Shown piece after piece: positions 56,406 through 64,000 of a DNA stretch of 64,000 nucleotides. Within the stretch, counting starts at the first letter, position 1. Each line of letters opens with the position of its first letter. The translations under genes were made by a program, and so were the position numbers. The notes beneath the pieces were generated by a model. The model was not told where the DNA came from, did not search any database, and saw only the letters and a list, made by a program, of their open reading frames with translations. This DNA comes from Alphaproteobacteria bacterium (GTDB lineage Bacteria > Pseudomonadota > Alphaproteobacteria > Rhodospirillales > WMHbin7), in the NCBI GenBank assembly GCA_015232335.1, contig JADFZV010000009.1, forward strand, positions 1 through 64,000, given 5' to 3'.

Positions 56406-57388
56406 CGGTTTTCCTCTTGCTCGGAAGATTCCTCAAGGGGGGCGCTGGCGGCCTCGCGCGCCGCCTGACGGTCGGGCGACAGAAACCAGAGCAGCCCGGC
56501 GGGCAGGCACACCACCGTTCCCAAAAGCCCCAGCAGGATCGACAGGACCAGGGCGGCGGCGTCGGGGACGCCGATAAAGCCGAAGGCTGTGACCATGGCG
56601 GTTTCGCGCACACCCCAGCCGGCGATGGAAATGGGCAGCGTCATGATCAAAAGCACCGGGGGAACCAGAACCAGACAGTCGATCACGCCGACATCAATAT
56701 CCAATCCACGGGCCAGACAATAGACGACCAGCGAATAATTGACATGTCCGAAGACGGCCAGCAGCATGACGGGAACGGCGTGGCGCGGCTTCAAGAACAG
56801 CTTTCTGGTGTCCTGGGCCAGTTGCATAATGCCGCGCACGATCCGCCATTTGTTCAAATGGCCGGGCAGGCGGTCGAGGACCATGATGAAGATCACGCCG
56901 CCGACAGCACCCAGCGACAAGAGGGGGAAAATCCAACGCAGCCCCTCGCCTGCGATACGGGAATAAAGCAAAGGCTGCGTTGCCGCCACCAGAAGAACGA
57001 GGGCCAGAACGGTAACGATGCGTTCCAGCATGACGCCATTGATGGCGGCCCCCAGCTTCAGGCCCGACTTATGCGTCATCCAGACGCGCACGGCGTCGGC
57101 GCCGACGGCACCCGGCAGAACCAACCCGAAAAAGGTGCTGATGTAATAGAGGCGGAACATGCGGCCAATGGACAGGCCCTGCTCGATGGCGACTGTTACT
57201 GCCCGCCAGCGCAAAGCCCCCACGAAAATCTGCACGACGAACAGAGCCGAGGCGGTGATGAGCCATAGGACATCGACATTCTTGGCCTTTTCCCAGGAAT
57301 GGCTGAGATCGACCTTACCCAGAAGATAGGCAACGAGCGCGGCCGACAGCGCGAATTTCAGCGCATAGACCAAGCTTTTCTTCGACAT
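56402..57388 (-). CDS. YbhN/LPG-synthase-type transmembrane protein
   Basis: 328 residues, about eight membrane helices. The family motifs FFGLVLPGAVGADAVRVWM and PISIAGWGVRETAMV identify the membrane domain shared with lysylphosphatidylglycerol synthases, without the catalytic soluble domain. A lipid-flippase-like role is suspected for this family; the substrate is unknown. The C-terminal ~25 residues are acidic. It is divergent from folD. Confidence 0.88.
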   Translation of the reverse strand: MSKKSLVYALKFALSAALVAYLLGKVDLSHSWEKAKNVDVLWLITASALFVVQIFVGALRWRAVTVAIEQGLSIGRMFRLYYISTFFGLVLPGAVGADAVRVWMTHKSGLKLGAAINGVMLERIVTVLALVLLVAATQPLLYSRIAGEGLRWIFPLLSLGAVGGVIFIMVLDRLPGHLNKWRIVRGIMQLAQDTRKLFLKPRHAVPVMLLAVFGHVNYSLVVYCLARGLDIDVGVIDCLVLVPPVLLIMTLPISIAGWGVRETAMVTAFGFIGVPDAAALVLSILLGLLGTVVCLPAGLLWFLSPDRQAAREAASAPLEESSEQEENR

Positions 57389-57541
57389 GTCGGGCTCCGG
57401 GGCCGTGCGACGGGACTATCTCTTGTGTGTTTACCTTTCTTATGCCCTGGGCGCAACCCGCCCCATACGCATCGAGGGCTGGTTTTTTTATAAAAGGAGG
57501 GCTAGTTTTCGCGCGCCATCTCCAGCCCGAAGGACGATTCC

Positions 57542-58414
57542 ATGACCGAGACCGAGATCATCGACGGCAAGGCCTTTGCCGAAACCCTGCTGGCCCAGGT
57601 GGCCAAGGACGTGGCCGACCTCAAGACGTCCAGCGGGAAAACGCCCGGCCTGGCGGTGGTCATCGTCGGCGAGGACCCGGCCAGCCAGGTCTATGTCCGC
57701 AACAAGGTCGAAAAGACCAAGGCCGTCGGCATGGTTTCCGTTCACCATGTTCTGTCCGCCGATACCAGTCAGGCCGATCTTTTGACCCTGGTCGAGCGCT
57801 TGAACCAGGATGAGGCCGTGAATGGCATTCTGGTTCAACTGCCCTTACCCAAGCAGATCGACGAATCGGCGGTGATCAACGCCATTAGCCCCGACAAGGA
57901 TGTCGATGGCTTTCATGTCGTCAATGCGGGCCGGCTGGCTACGGGCCAAGATGCCCTGGTGCCTTGCACGCCCACCGGATGCCTGATGCTGCTGAAGGAT
58001 CGGTTGGGAAGTTTAAGCGGCCTGAATGCCGTGGTGATCGGACGTTCGAACATCGTGGGCAAGCCCATGGCGGCATTGTTGCTGGCTGAAAGCTGCACGG
58101 TGACGATTGCCCATTCCAAGACCAGAGACCTGCCCGCCTTGTGCCGTCAGGCCGATATTCTGGTGGCCGCCGTGGGCAGGCCCGAGATGGTCAAGGGTGA
58201 CTGGATCAAGCCGGGCGCCGTGGTGATCGATGTTGGCGTCAATCGCATTCCCGCCGAGGGCGGCAAGACGCGCCTGGTGGGCGATGTCGCCACCAAGGAG
58301 GCCATGGGCACCGCTTCGGCCATCACGCCGGTTCCGGGCGGCGTCGGCCCCATGACCATCGCCTGCCTGCTGTTCAATACCCTAAGAGCGTCTCGCATGC
58401 AGTGGGGGAAGTAG
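57542..58414 (+). CDS. folD: Bifunctional methylenetetrahydrofolate dehydrogenase / cyclohydrolase
   Basis: 290 residues. It converts 5,10-methylene-THF to 10-formyl-THF. The catalytic lysine lies in [26 protein letters not shown], the NADP loop [14 protein letters not shown] and the C-terminal [11 protein letters not shown] are all conserved. ATG 57542 follows AAGGACGATTCC. It ends three bases from the convergent hydratase-like gene. Confidence 0.98.
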   Translation: MTETEIIDGKAFAETLLAQVAKDVADLKTSSGKTPGLAVVIVGEDPASQVYVRNKVEKTKAVGMVSVHHVLSADTSQADLLTLVERLNQDEAVNGILVQLPLPKQIDESAVINAISPDKDVDGFHVVNAGRLATGQDALVPCTPTGCLMLLKDRLGSLSGLNAVVIGRSNIVGKPMAALLLAESCTVTIAHSKTRDLPALCRQADILVAAVGRPEMVKGDWIKPGAVVIDVGVNRIPAEGGKTRLVGDVATKEAMGTASAITPVPGGVGPMTIACLLFNTLRASRMQWGK

Positions 58415-58417
58415 AAC

Positions 58418-59284
58418 TTATCCGGCCTTGACCTGAGCCGTCATGGCGACTTGGCCGTCTGGGGCCAGGGCCCACAGCTCGGCCCCCTCGGTCGTGGCGC
58501 GACCGCGAAGCTGGAAGGGCGCCGTGTCGAACAGGGGCGACTGGGCGCGGTAGGAAAATTCCGAAAGCTCAGCTCCCGGATTGTGGCGCAGATAAAGATC
58601 GGCCAGCAGGGTGGCGATCAGCGGGCCATGCACGACAAGCCCAGGATAGCCCTCGTGATTCAGGCAGAAATCACGGTCGAAATGAATGCGATGGGCATTG
58701 AAGGTCAGGGCCGAATAGCGGAACAGCAGCACAGGATCGGGCGCAATGGTCCGCTCCCAATCGAAGTCCCGCGAGGGGGGCGTGTGCAGCGTGATAGTGT
58801 TGTCGTCCTTGCGGGCAGGGCCCCGGTAGACCAGATCCTGACGCTCGCGGATGGCCAGGCCCTTGCTGTCCTCCAGGCGGTGATCAATGGCCACGAAAAG
58901 CAGGGGGCCCGAGCGGCCCAGCTTTTCGCTGACCTCCGTAATCACCGAGGAACGGCGAAAGACCGATCCCAGGCGCACCGGATGATGAAAGGAAAGTGCT
59001 CCGCCCGCCCACATGCGCCTGGGCAAGCCCGTGGGCGGAAGAAAGCCGCCCCGCTTTTCATGACCATCGGCATCCAGGGCCGCTTGGCGTGTGCGGTTCA
59101 GGCAATAAAACCAGTGAGCCAGTGGGGGCAGCGCCCCCGAAGGCCAGGGGGCGGTTTCGTAATCCAGCAGGGCGGCCAGGGCCGCAACCGGCCCCGCCGT
59201 GACCAGATCGACGGCTTCCTCGCGCCTGCCGACCCACGATTTGAGGTCGAGGCGATCCGCTTGACTGGAGAGGGCTGCTTCCAC
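58418..59284 (-). CDS. MaoC-like double-hotdog hydratase (mesaconyl-C4-CoA hydratase/HTD2-like)
   Basis: 288 residues from GTG 59284. The C-terminal half has the MaoC hydratase pattern FRYSALTFNAHRIHFDRDF followed by YPGLVVHGPLIATLLADL, where the Asp/His hydratase dyad lies. The N-terminal half (WAGGALSFHHPVRLGSVFRRSSVI) is a second hotdog. Mesaconyl-C4-CoA (3-methylfumaryl-CoA) hydratases have this layout, but other acyl-CoA hydratases share it, so the substrate is open. Confidence 0.8.
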   Translation of the reverse strand: MEAALSSQADRLDLKSWVGRREEAVDLVTAGPVAALAALLDYETAPWPSGALPPLAHWFYCLNRTRQAALDADGHEKRGGFLPPTGLPRRMWAGGALSFHHPVRLGSVFRRSSVITEVSEKLGRSGPLLFVAIDHRLEDSKGLAIRERQDLVYRGPARKDDNTITLHTPPSRDFDWERTIAPDPVLLFRYSALTFNAHRIHFDRDFCLNHEGYPGLVVHGPLIATLLADLYLRHNPGAELSEFSYRAQSPLFDTAPFQLRGRATTEGAELWALAPDGQVAMTAQVKAG

Positions 59285-59403
59285 GCCGGGTTCCCTGAAA
59301 AATTCTCTCTGTCAGATTATGCTTGGCGGCGCCAATGTCAATACTTGTCTAAAAAACTACATAATACGTTGAAACAACGCCATAGTTAGAAGAAAAGCCC
59401 TTC

Positions 59404-59814
59404 CTATCGCGCAATGGGGCGGCCCAAAAGCAAGGGCCGCATTTTCATATCCTCTCTGAAGACGTGGCTGACAATCCAGTCATGCAGAAACCTTCCCGCC
59501 TCCTCAAGTGAGAGGCGCGGTTTGTCCGGATCGCTCAAACCGGCATTGAATGCTTCGAGTTGTCTGACCAGTTCCCGATGTTCCTGAAGATGCTCTTGGG
59601 CCAGGGGGAAGGCGATGGCCTCCTGAAGCTTTTCCTCGCGCTCGAAATGTCCGGCCGTATATTCAACAAGCCCCTGAAAGGCCATCCTCAATTCGAAAAG
59701 ATTGTGCTTGGCGATGGCGTCCTCATACAAATTGACCAGCATGAACAGCTTCTTATGGTCTTCGTCGATCGCCTCGCTGCCGACCGACATGGCATCGCGC
59801 CACTGAATGGCCAT
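59404..59814 (-). CDS. Bacteriohemerythrin
   Basis: 136 residues, a stand-alone hemerythrin. All seven di-iron ligands are visible: H20, H56, E60, H75, H79, H117 and D122. Such proteins bind O2 reversibly and may deliver or sense it. The start is preceded by CAGGGGGCAAGA on the minus strand. It is divergent from the STAS-chemoreceptor pair. It is related in sequence to the C-terminal domain of the fusion protein at 29578-32196 (WRDxxSV and HKKL in both). Confidence 0.95.
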   Translation of the reverse strand: MAIQWRDAMSVGSEAIDEDHKKLFMLVNLYEDAIAKHNLFELRMAFQGLVEYTAGHFEREEKLQEAIAFPLAQEHLQEHRELVRQLEAFNAGLSDPDKPRLSLEEAGRFLHDWIVSHVFREDMKMRPLLLGRPIAR

Positions 59815-59929
59815 TCTTGCCCCCTGTCAGGTGAATGCACCGATGTTTTAAGCGAAAGCACTGAAATATACGACACAATAGCAAAATGAAGGAGCATTGC
59901 GCACATCATTTGCCACTCTTTAAATGGAA

Positions 59930-59960
59930 TTGACGAATTACATGCGAGAGGCGTTATAAT
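59930..59960 (+). promoter_or_regulatory. Candidate promoter of the STAS-chemoreceptor pair
   Basis: TTGACG (59930-59935) and TATAAT (59955-59960) are separated by 19 bases, slightly longer than optimal. It lies 57 bases upstream of the STAS start. Confidence 0.45.
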
Positions 59961-60017
59961 GCGCCGCAGCATGACCGGGGTCAGCTTTCGCGCATGAAAG
60001 GCGCCATGGGGGGTATT

Positions 60018-60320
60018 ATGGAGTTCAGCACACAATCCCAGGGCGCCGACATGGTCTTCGTTCTAACCGGACGCATGACGTTCAAGGATCACAAGCTGTT
60101 TCGTGAAATTCTGCTGGATGTTGCCAAAAAGACCTTTCAGCGGGCCGTGTTCGACCTCAACCGCCTGGACTTTATCGACAGCTTCGGCGTTGGCATGCTG
60201 CTGATCGTCAAGGATGCCGCCGAGAACCGCTCGAAAAGCGTTGTTCTGCGCAAGCCCCAGGGTCAGGTCGAGCACATGGTGCAAATCGCAAAATTGGCGA
60301 AGCTGTTCACGATCGAATGA
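60018..60320 (+). CDS. STAS-domain protein (anti-anti-sigma factor type)
   Basis: 100 residues from ATG 60018, with GGGGGG about six bases upstream; in-frame ATGs at 59994 and 60006 are possible starts. The single STAS domain has the conserved phosphorylatable-type serine in [14 protein letters not shown] (S55). No anti-sigma kinase is nearby, so the partner is unknown. It precedes the chemoreceptor by 34 bases, suggesting a common transcript. Confidence 0.88.
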   Translation: MEFSTQSQGADMVFVLTGRMTFKDHKLFREILLDVAKKTFQRAVFDLNRLDFIDSFGVGMLLIVKDAAENRSKSVVLRKPQGQVEHMVQIAKLAKLFTIE

Positions 60321-60354
60321 AAATCTCAGGAATTTGCGCTTCAAGGAGGAACGG

Positions 60355-61719
60355 ATGTCGTTGCTAGGGCAAAGGGCTGCCTTATTGGATCAGACGGTGC
60401 AGGCGGACTCCGCAAGCAATCTCGACGCTGCCCTGCAGGCCATCGATGCCCTGATCAAGGGAGCCTATGCCGCCGTTCCCGAGGCGGAAGACCGGCTGCT
60501 GAACAAACTGGCCGAGTTGTCGCGCTGCCTCGAAGGCCGCAGCCTTAAATCGCTTCAGCAGACTGTTGGCATGTCGGTTCTGATGAACGACGTCGTCATG
60601 CGCGCCGTCGACACCATGCGCAGTGTGCGCGACCTGACCAGCCGCACCACCACGATCTCGGCCTCGACCGAGGAATTGGTCACGGCCGTGCAGGCGATCA
60701 GCCGCACGTCCGAGCTGGCGGCGGCCAATGCACAGAGTGTGCAGACCATTACGGTGGAAGGGGCCAAGGAAGCCGAACATGCGGTCTCGGCGGTACGGGC
60801 CATCGTCGAAACGGTCAAGAAGGCGTCAGAGGGCGTTTCCCGTCTGGCCGAGGCGGCGGGGCGCATCTCCGCCATCGTCGAACAGATCGAGACCATCGCC
60901 AAGCAGACCAACATTCTGGCCCTCAACGCCACCATCGAAGCGGCGCGCGCGGGCGAGGCTGGAAAGGGCTTTGCTGTGGTGGCGCACGAGGTCAAGACCC
61001 TGGCCAATCAGACATCGGCGGCAACGCTGGATATCCGCAGGCGCATCGCCGCCCTGAACACAGAAACCGAGACGATTTTGGGGGCCATGGCCGAGGGTAC
61101 GCAGCGCGTCGAAGAGGGCGAGAGTGTCGTGCTGTCGACGGTGGGCAAGATGAACGAGGCGGAAAGGGAAATCCGCGATGTCACCAGCTTGATGCAGGAT
61201 ATCTCGAACCATCTGGTGCAGCAGCGTTCGGCTGCGGGCGAGATTGCCCAAAGCCTTGAAGCCATCGCCCAAACCTCGTCCAAGGATTCACAAGCCATCA
61301 GCGCGCTGCTCGATGTGTCGGAAAAGGGCGGCGTGCAATTGGCAGAAATGCTGAGCGATCTCGCCACACTCGATTTGCGCAACAAGGTGGCGCATCTGGC
61401 AAAATCGGATCATATGGTGTGGCGCCGCCGCCTGGCGGAAATGCTGGTGGGGCGCGCCAAACTCAATCCCAGCGAGTTGGCCGACCATAATTCCTGCCGT
61501 CTGGGCAAGTGGTACAATGCGGTCGAAGACGAGCGCTACCGCAACCATCCTGCCTTCAAGGCGCTGGTGGCGCCGCATGCAGAGGTCCACAAGCATGGCA
61601 TCGAGGCGGCAAGGCTTTACAATGGGGGCGATTTTGATGGAGCGGTCGATGCCATCGCTAAGATCGAGCAGCCGTCGCTGGAAGTTCAGCGGCTGCTGGA
61701 TGACTTGACGGCGCTGTGA
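60355..61719 (+). CDS. Cytoplasmic methyl-accepting chemotaxis protein with C-terminal CZB domain
   Basis: 454 residues from ATG 60355, behind AAGGAGG. No membrane segment. The long coiled-coil signalling domain has the CheW/CheA-contact hairpin [18 protein letters not shown] near residues 184-201. The C-terminal chemoreceptor zinc-binding (CZB) domain has H353 (DHMVW), C381 (CRLGKWY) and the H408/H412 cluster (HAEVHKHG), the expected zinc ligands. CZB proteins sense zinc, pH or hypochlorous acid in other bacteria. Neighbouring STAS and hemerythrin genes suggest an internal redox/O2 signal. Confidence 0.93.
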   Translation: MSLLGQRAALLDQTVQADSASNLDAALQAIDALIKGAYAAVPEAEDRLLNKLAELSRCLEGRSLKSLQQTVGMSVLMNDVVMRAVDTMRSVRDLTSRTTTISASTEELVTAVQAISRTSELAAANAQSVQTITVEGAKEAEHAVSAVRAIVETVKKASEGVSRLAEAAGRISAIVEQIETIAKQTNILALNATIEAARAGEAGKGFAVVAHEVKTLANQTSAATLDIRRRIAALNTETETILGAMAEGTQRVEEGESVVLSTVGKMNEAEREIRDVTSLMQDISNHLVQQRSAAGEIAQSLEAIAQTSSKDSQAISALLDVSEKGGVQLAEMLSDLATLDLRNKVAHLAKSDHMVWRRRLAEMLVGRAKLNPSELADHNSCRLGKWYNAVEDERYRNHPAFKALVAPHAEVHKHGIEAARLYNGGDFDGAVDAIAKIEQPSLEVQRLLDDLTAL

Positions 61720-61744
61720 CCGGCTGAGGGGGCATCTTCAGGCA

Positions 61745-62410
61745 ATGTTCCCCCGCCTTCACCTTGTCGGCGATGCCGCCCTGAACATCGAATGGCCCCA
61801 GGGCCCACAAGCCAACGCGCTGGCCCGCTCCCTGCACGCCAGCTTGCTGGCCGATCCGCCCATTGGATACCAAGAAAGCCTGCCCGCCCTGCAATGCCTT
61901 CTGCTGCGCTTCGACCCCCTGACAACCGATCCCCAGCAGCTTGAGCTTGCGCTGACAAAGCGCCTTCAGGGGCTTGATTCCACCTCGCTGAAACCTGGGC
62001 GTCTGTGGCGCATTCCGGTCTGCTATGATCCAGAATGCGGCCTGGATATCGAGGCTCTGGCCGCTGCCAAGAAAATGACCCCCGAAAAGCTGGCGGAACT
62101 TCATGGCGCAAGAACCTACACGGCCCTGTTCTTAGGATTCCTGCCAGGCTTCGCCTATCTGGGCGGCTTGGACGAGGCTTTGTCGGCGCCGCGTCACGAA
62201 AAGCCAAGAACGACAGTGCCCTCGGGCTCGGTTGCCCTGGCGGGCGAATTGACGGCGATTTATCCTTTGGAAAGTCCAGGCGGCTGGCAGATTATCGGCC
62301 GTACGCCGGTTAAAATGTTCGATGTGGCAAGGCCTGAACACAGCCTTCTGGCGCCCGGTGACGAAATTCAATTTTTCCCCATCACGCTTGCAACCTTCGC
62401 TTCGTCATGA
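61745..62410 (+). CDS. pxpB: 5-oxoprolinase subunit B (KipI/allophanate hydrolase subunit 1 family)
   Basis: 221 residues. The family motif FLGFLPGFAYLGGLDEAL and PRTTVPSGSVALAGE are clear. With PxpA and PxpC it forms the ATP-dependent bacterial 5-oxoprolinase that opens 5-oxoproline to glutamate. The stop overlaps the pxpC start (ATGA, 62407-62410). Confidence 0.93.
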   Translation: MFPRLHLVGDAALNIEWPQGPQANALARSLHASLLADPPIGYQESLPALQCLLLRFDPLTTDPQQLELALTKRLQGLDSTSLKPGRLWRIPVCYDPECGLDIEALAAAKKMTPEKLAELHGARTYTALFLGFLPGFAYLGGLDEALSAPRHEKPRTTVPSGSVALAGELTAIYPLESPGGWQIIGRTPVKMFDVARPEHSLLAPGDEIQFFPITLATFASS

Positions 62411-63414
62411 CGCTGCTGGTTCGCCAACCCGGTCTTATGACCAGCCTGCAAGATCTGGGGCGCCCTGGACATCTTGCCCAGGGCGTTCCGCCTTCGGGTG
62501 CGCTTGATTGCGAAGGCTTGATGCTGGCCAACGCGCTGGCGGGCAACAGTCTGGATAAGGTGGCGCTGGAAATGATCGGCCACGGCCCGAAGCTGAAGGT
62601 AGAGGCAGATTCGCTACGCATCGCCCTGGTGGGTTTCGTTAAGGTCAGCCTGGATGGAATACCTCTGGCCCCTTGGCGTTCGCATCTGCTGAGGAAGGGG
62701 CAGCTTCTCAAGCTGGGGCATGTCGAGATGGGTCATGTCGCCTATCTGGCGGTGGCGGGCGGCTTCGATGGGCCTTTGGTTCTGGGTAGTCGCTCTACCT
62801 ATCTTCGGGCGGGCGTGGGACTTAAGCTGGAGCCAGGAAAAACGCTTGCGACGCATCTGGCTGGTGTGACGAGCGGCCCTCTGCAGCAGATTGCCGTTCC
62901 TTCCAACTGGATTTGCCCAAGCTTGCGCGTTGTCGAGGGGCCTGAAATATGAATGTTGGGCAAAGCAGCGCGGGATGATTTTTTCAAAGCCAAATGGCGG
63001 ATTTCGGATCAGGCCGACCGCATGGGCATCAGGCTGGATGGTCCCAGGCTGGCGCACAGTCAAAAATCGGAAATCGCGCCCTCAGGGCTGGTGCGAGGCT
63101 GCATTCAAGTGCCGGGCGATGGGCGGCCCATTCTTCTGCTGGCCGATCATCAGACCACGGGCGGCTATCCCCGTGTCGCTTGCGTCATCACGGCCGACCT
63201 GCCCCTGGCCGGGCGTTTGGCGCCGGGCAGCGAGGTCTGTTTCGAAGGAGTCAGTTGGGCCGAGGCAAGAACGGCATTGGCGGAGAGAAAAGCTGCTTTT
63301 CAGGCCTTGCTGTCTTCAATCCGGCCAATCCCGGGGCTTGACCTTGATGCCCTCTCGGGGGTCAATTTGGTGTCGGGCGCGGTGGATGCGCTTGCCTTGG
63401 ACGATATGCCATGA
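62407..63414 (+). pseudogene. pxpC: 5-oxoprolinase subunit C, interrupted by an in-frame stop
   Basis: The PxpC sequence runs 181 codons from ATG 62407 (TLLVRQPGLMTSLQDLGRPGH) to TGA at 62950-62952, then continues in the same frame from ATG 62953 (LGKAARDDFFKAKWRISDQADRMGIRLDGPRL) to the TGA at 63412-63414. The full 335-codon length matches the family, and alignment around the stop needs no net insertion or deletion. The break falls in the stretch after VVEGPE. Either a nonsense change, a pair of compensating indels (one A too many in GAAATAT and one T missing would restore GPEYELLGKAA), or a sequencing error. If real, the enzyme is likely inactive unless the halves assemble. Confidence 0.8.
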
Positions 63415-64000
63415 AACTCGATCTCAACGCGGATGTCGGCGAGGGGATGAAAACGGATGCCGCCCTTCTGGGGATCGTGACATCCGCCAATATCGCCTGC
63501 GGGGCTCATGCCGGCGATGAGGCCAGCATGCAGGCAACCGTGGCCTTGGCGCTGAAACGGGATGTCGGCATCGGCGCCCATCCGGGCTATGCCGACCGCA
63601 GGAATTTCGGACGCTTGTTTCTTAACTTGCCTCTGGCTGAGGTTACAAGCCTGGTGGCGGATCAGGTCAGCGCCTTGCTGGCGGTGGCGATTCAGGCCGG
63701 AACACGGCTTGCGCACGTCAAGCCGCATGGTGCGCTTTCCAATCAGGCCATGGTTGATTCCGATCTCGCACTTGCGGTGGCACGGGGAATTCTGCTGGTT
63801 GATCCGGTGTTGGTCTTTCTGGTTCCATCGGGAACGGAGATGGCCAGAGCAGGGCGCTCGTTGGGGATGCGCGTGGTCGAGGAAATCTTTGCCGACCGGG
63901 CCTATGATGATCGAGGACTTTTGGTCCCGCGCGATCAGCCGGGAGCGGTCTTGCACGGGGCAGAGGTGATTGCTGATCGCATTTTGAAATGGCTGGAAAG
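63411..64000 (+). CDS. pxpA: 5-oxoprolinase subunit A (LamB/YcsF family; 3' end outside window)
   Basis: Open from ATG 63411 to the window end, 196 codons seen. The family motifs MKLDLNADVGEG, NIACGAHAGD, HPGYADRRNFGR and HVKPHGAL are all present. The start overlaps the pxpC stop, completing a pxpB-pxpC-pxpA operon. The usual length is near 250 residues, so about a fifth is missing. Confidence 0.95.
   Translation, partial: MKLDLNADVGEGMKTDAALLGIVTSANIACGAHAGDEASMQATVALALKRDVGIGAHPGYADRRNFGRLFLNLPLAEVTSLVADQVSALLAVAIQAGTRLAHVKPHGALSNQAMVDSDLALAVARGILLVDPVLVFLVPSGTEMARAGRSLGMRVVEEIFADRAYDDRGLLVPRDQPGAVLHGAEVIADRILKWLE

Noticed and set aside
62950..62952. TGA in pxpC as a selenocysteine or programmed read-through codon
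   Set aside because: PxpC is not a known selenoprotein family, the position is not a conserved Cys, and no convincing SECIS-like hairpin follows. Nonsense change or sequence error is simpler.

Overview
The window (64 kb, GC-rich) is a chromosomal segment of an alphaproteobacterium, most likely a Rhodospirillales/Rhodospirillaceae (Magnetospirillum-like) organism. This is inferred from the alphaproteobacterial gene orders (S10-spc-alpha ribosomal cluster with secY-adk and no rpsD before rpoA; trpB-trpA-accD-folC; rnhB next to a CcrM-type GANTC methylase; obg-proB after rplU-rpmA), the RpoA start ([13 protein letters not shown]), and the many hemerythrin, GGDEF and chemoreceptor genes. Species cannot be fixed from the sequence. 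No tRNA, rRNA, CRISPR array, phage or insertion sequence was seen, and no gene-free gap exceeds 300 bases.

1-13.5 kb: ribosomal protein cluster starting inside rplC: rplC(partial)-rplD-rplW-rplB-rpsS-rplV-rpsC-rplP-rpmC-rpsQ-rplN-rplX-rplE-rpsN-rpsH-rplF-rplR-rpsE-rpmD-rplO-secY-adk, then a new consensus promoter with a perfectly palindromic spacer and rpsM-rpsK-rpoA-(terminator)-rplQ-(terminator). 13.5-19 kb: bdhA, a hotdog thioesterase, trpB, trpA, accD and folC, tightly packed; folC ends in a REP doublet. 19.1-22.4 kb (minus): ctpA-like protease, rnhB, ccrM, with seven GANTC sites around the ccrM start. 22.5-24.3 kb: a cytochrome b561/diheme c fusion and a paralogous diheme cytochrome c. 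24.3-29.4 kb: acetoacetyl-CoA synthetase (minus), thrC and an M16 peptidase (plus), rpmB (minus).

29.5-34.9 kb: an 872-residue metallo-beta-lactamase / two cNMP-binding domains / hemerythrin fusion, then (minus) ruvX, an AEC transporter and a class III CoA-transferase. 34.9-38.5 kb: gatC-gatA-gatB and a small unknown gene. 38.5-41.7 kb: a sensor diguanylate cyclase, purC-purS (without purQ/purL), palindromic repeats and a SpoIIAA-like protein. 41.8-47.6 kb: cimA-trmJ-ydjM-like, rplU-rpmA, obg-proB. 47.6-50.2 kb: two divergent diguanylate cyclases. 50.1-57.4 kb (minus): a YbhN-like membrane protein, pepA, holC, two unrecognised genes, ubiA and a lysine methyltransferase-like gene. 57.5-64 kb: folD, a hydratase-like gene, bacteriohemerythrin, a STAS protein plus soluble CZB chemoreceptor, and pxpB-pxpC-pxpA (5-oxoprolinase), in which pxpC carries an in-frame stop.

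Most of the window is core metabolism and translation. The less ordinary content is the O2/redox and signalling layer (hemerythrins, diheme cytochromes, three diguanylate cyclases, STAS/MCP), the dense CcrM-site clusters at promoters, and the palindromic repeats that contain the stop codons of three different genes.
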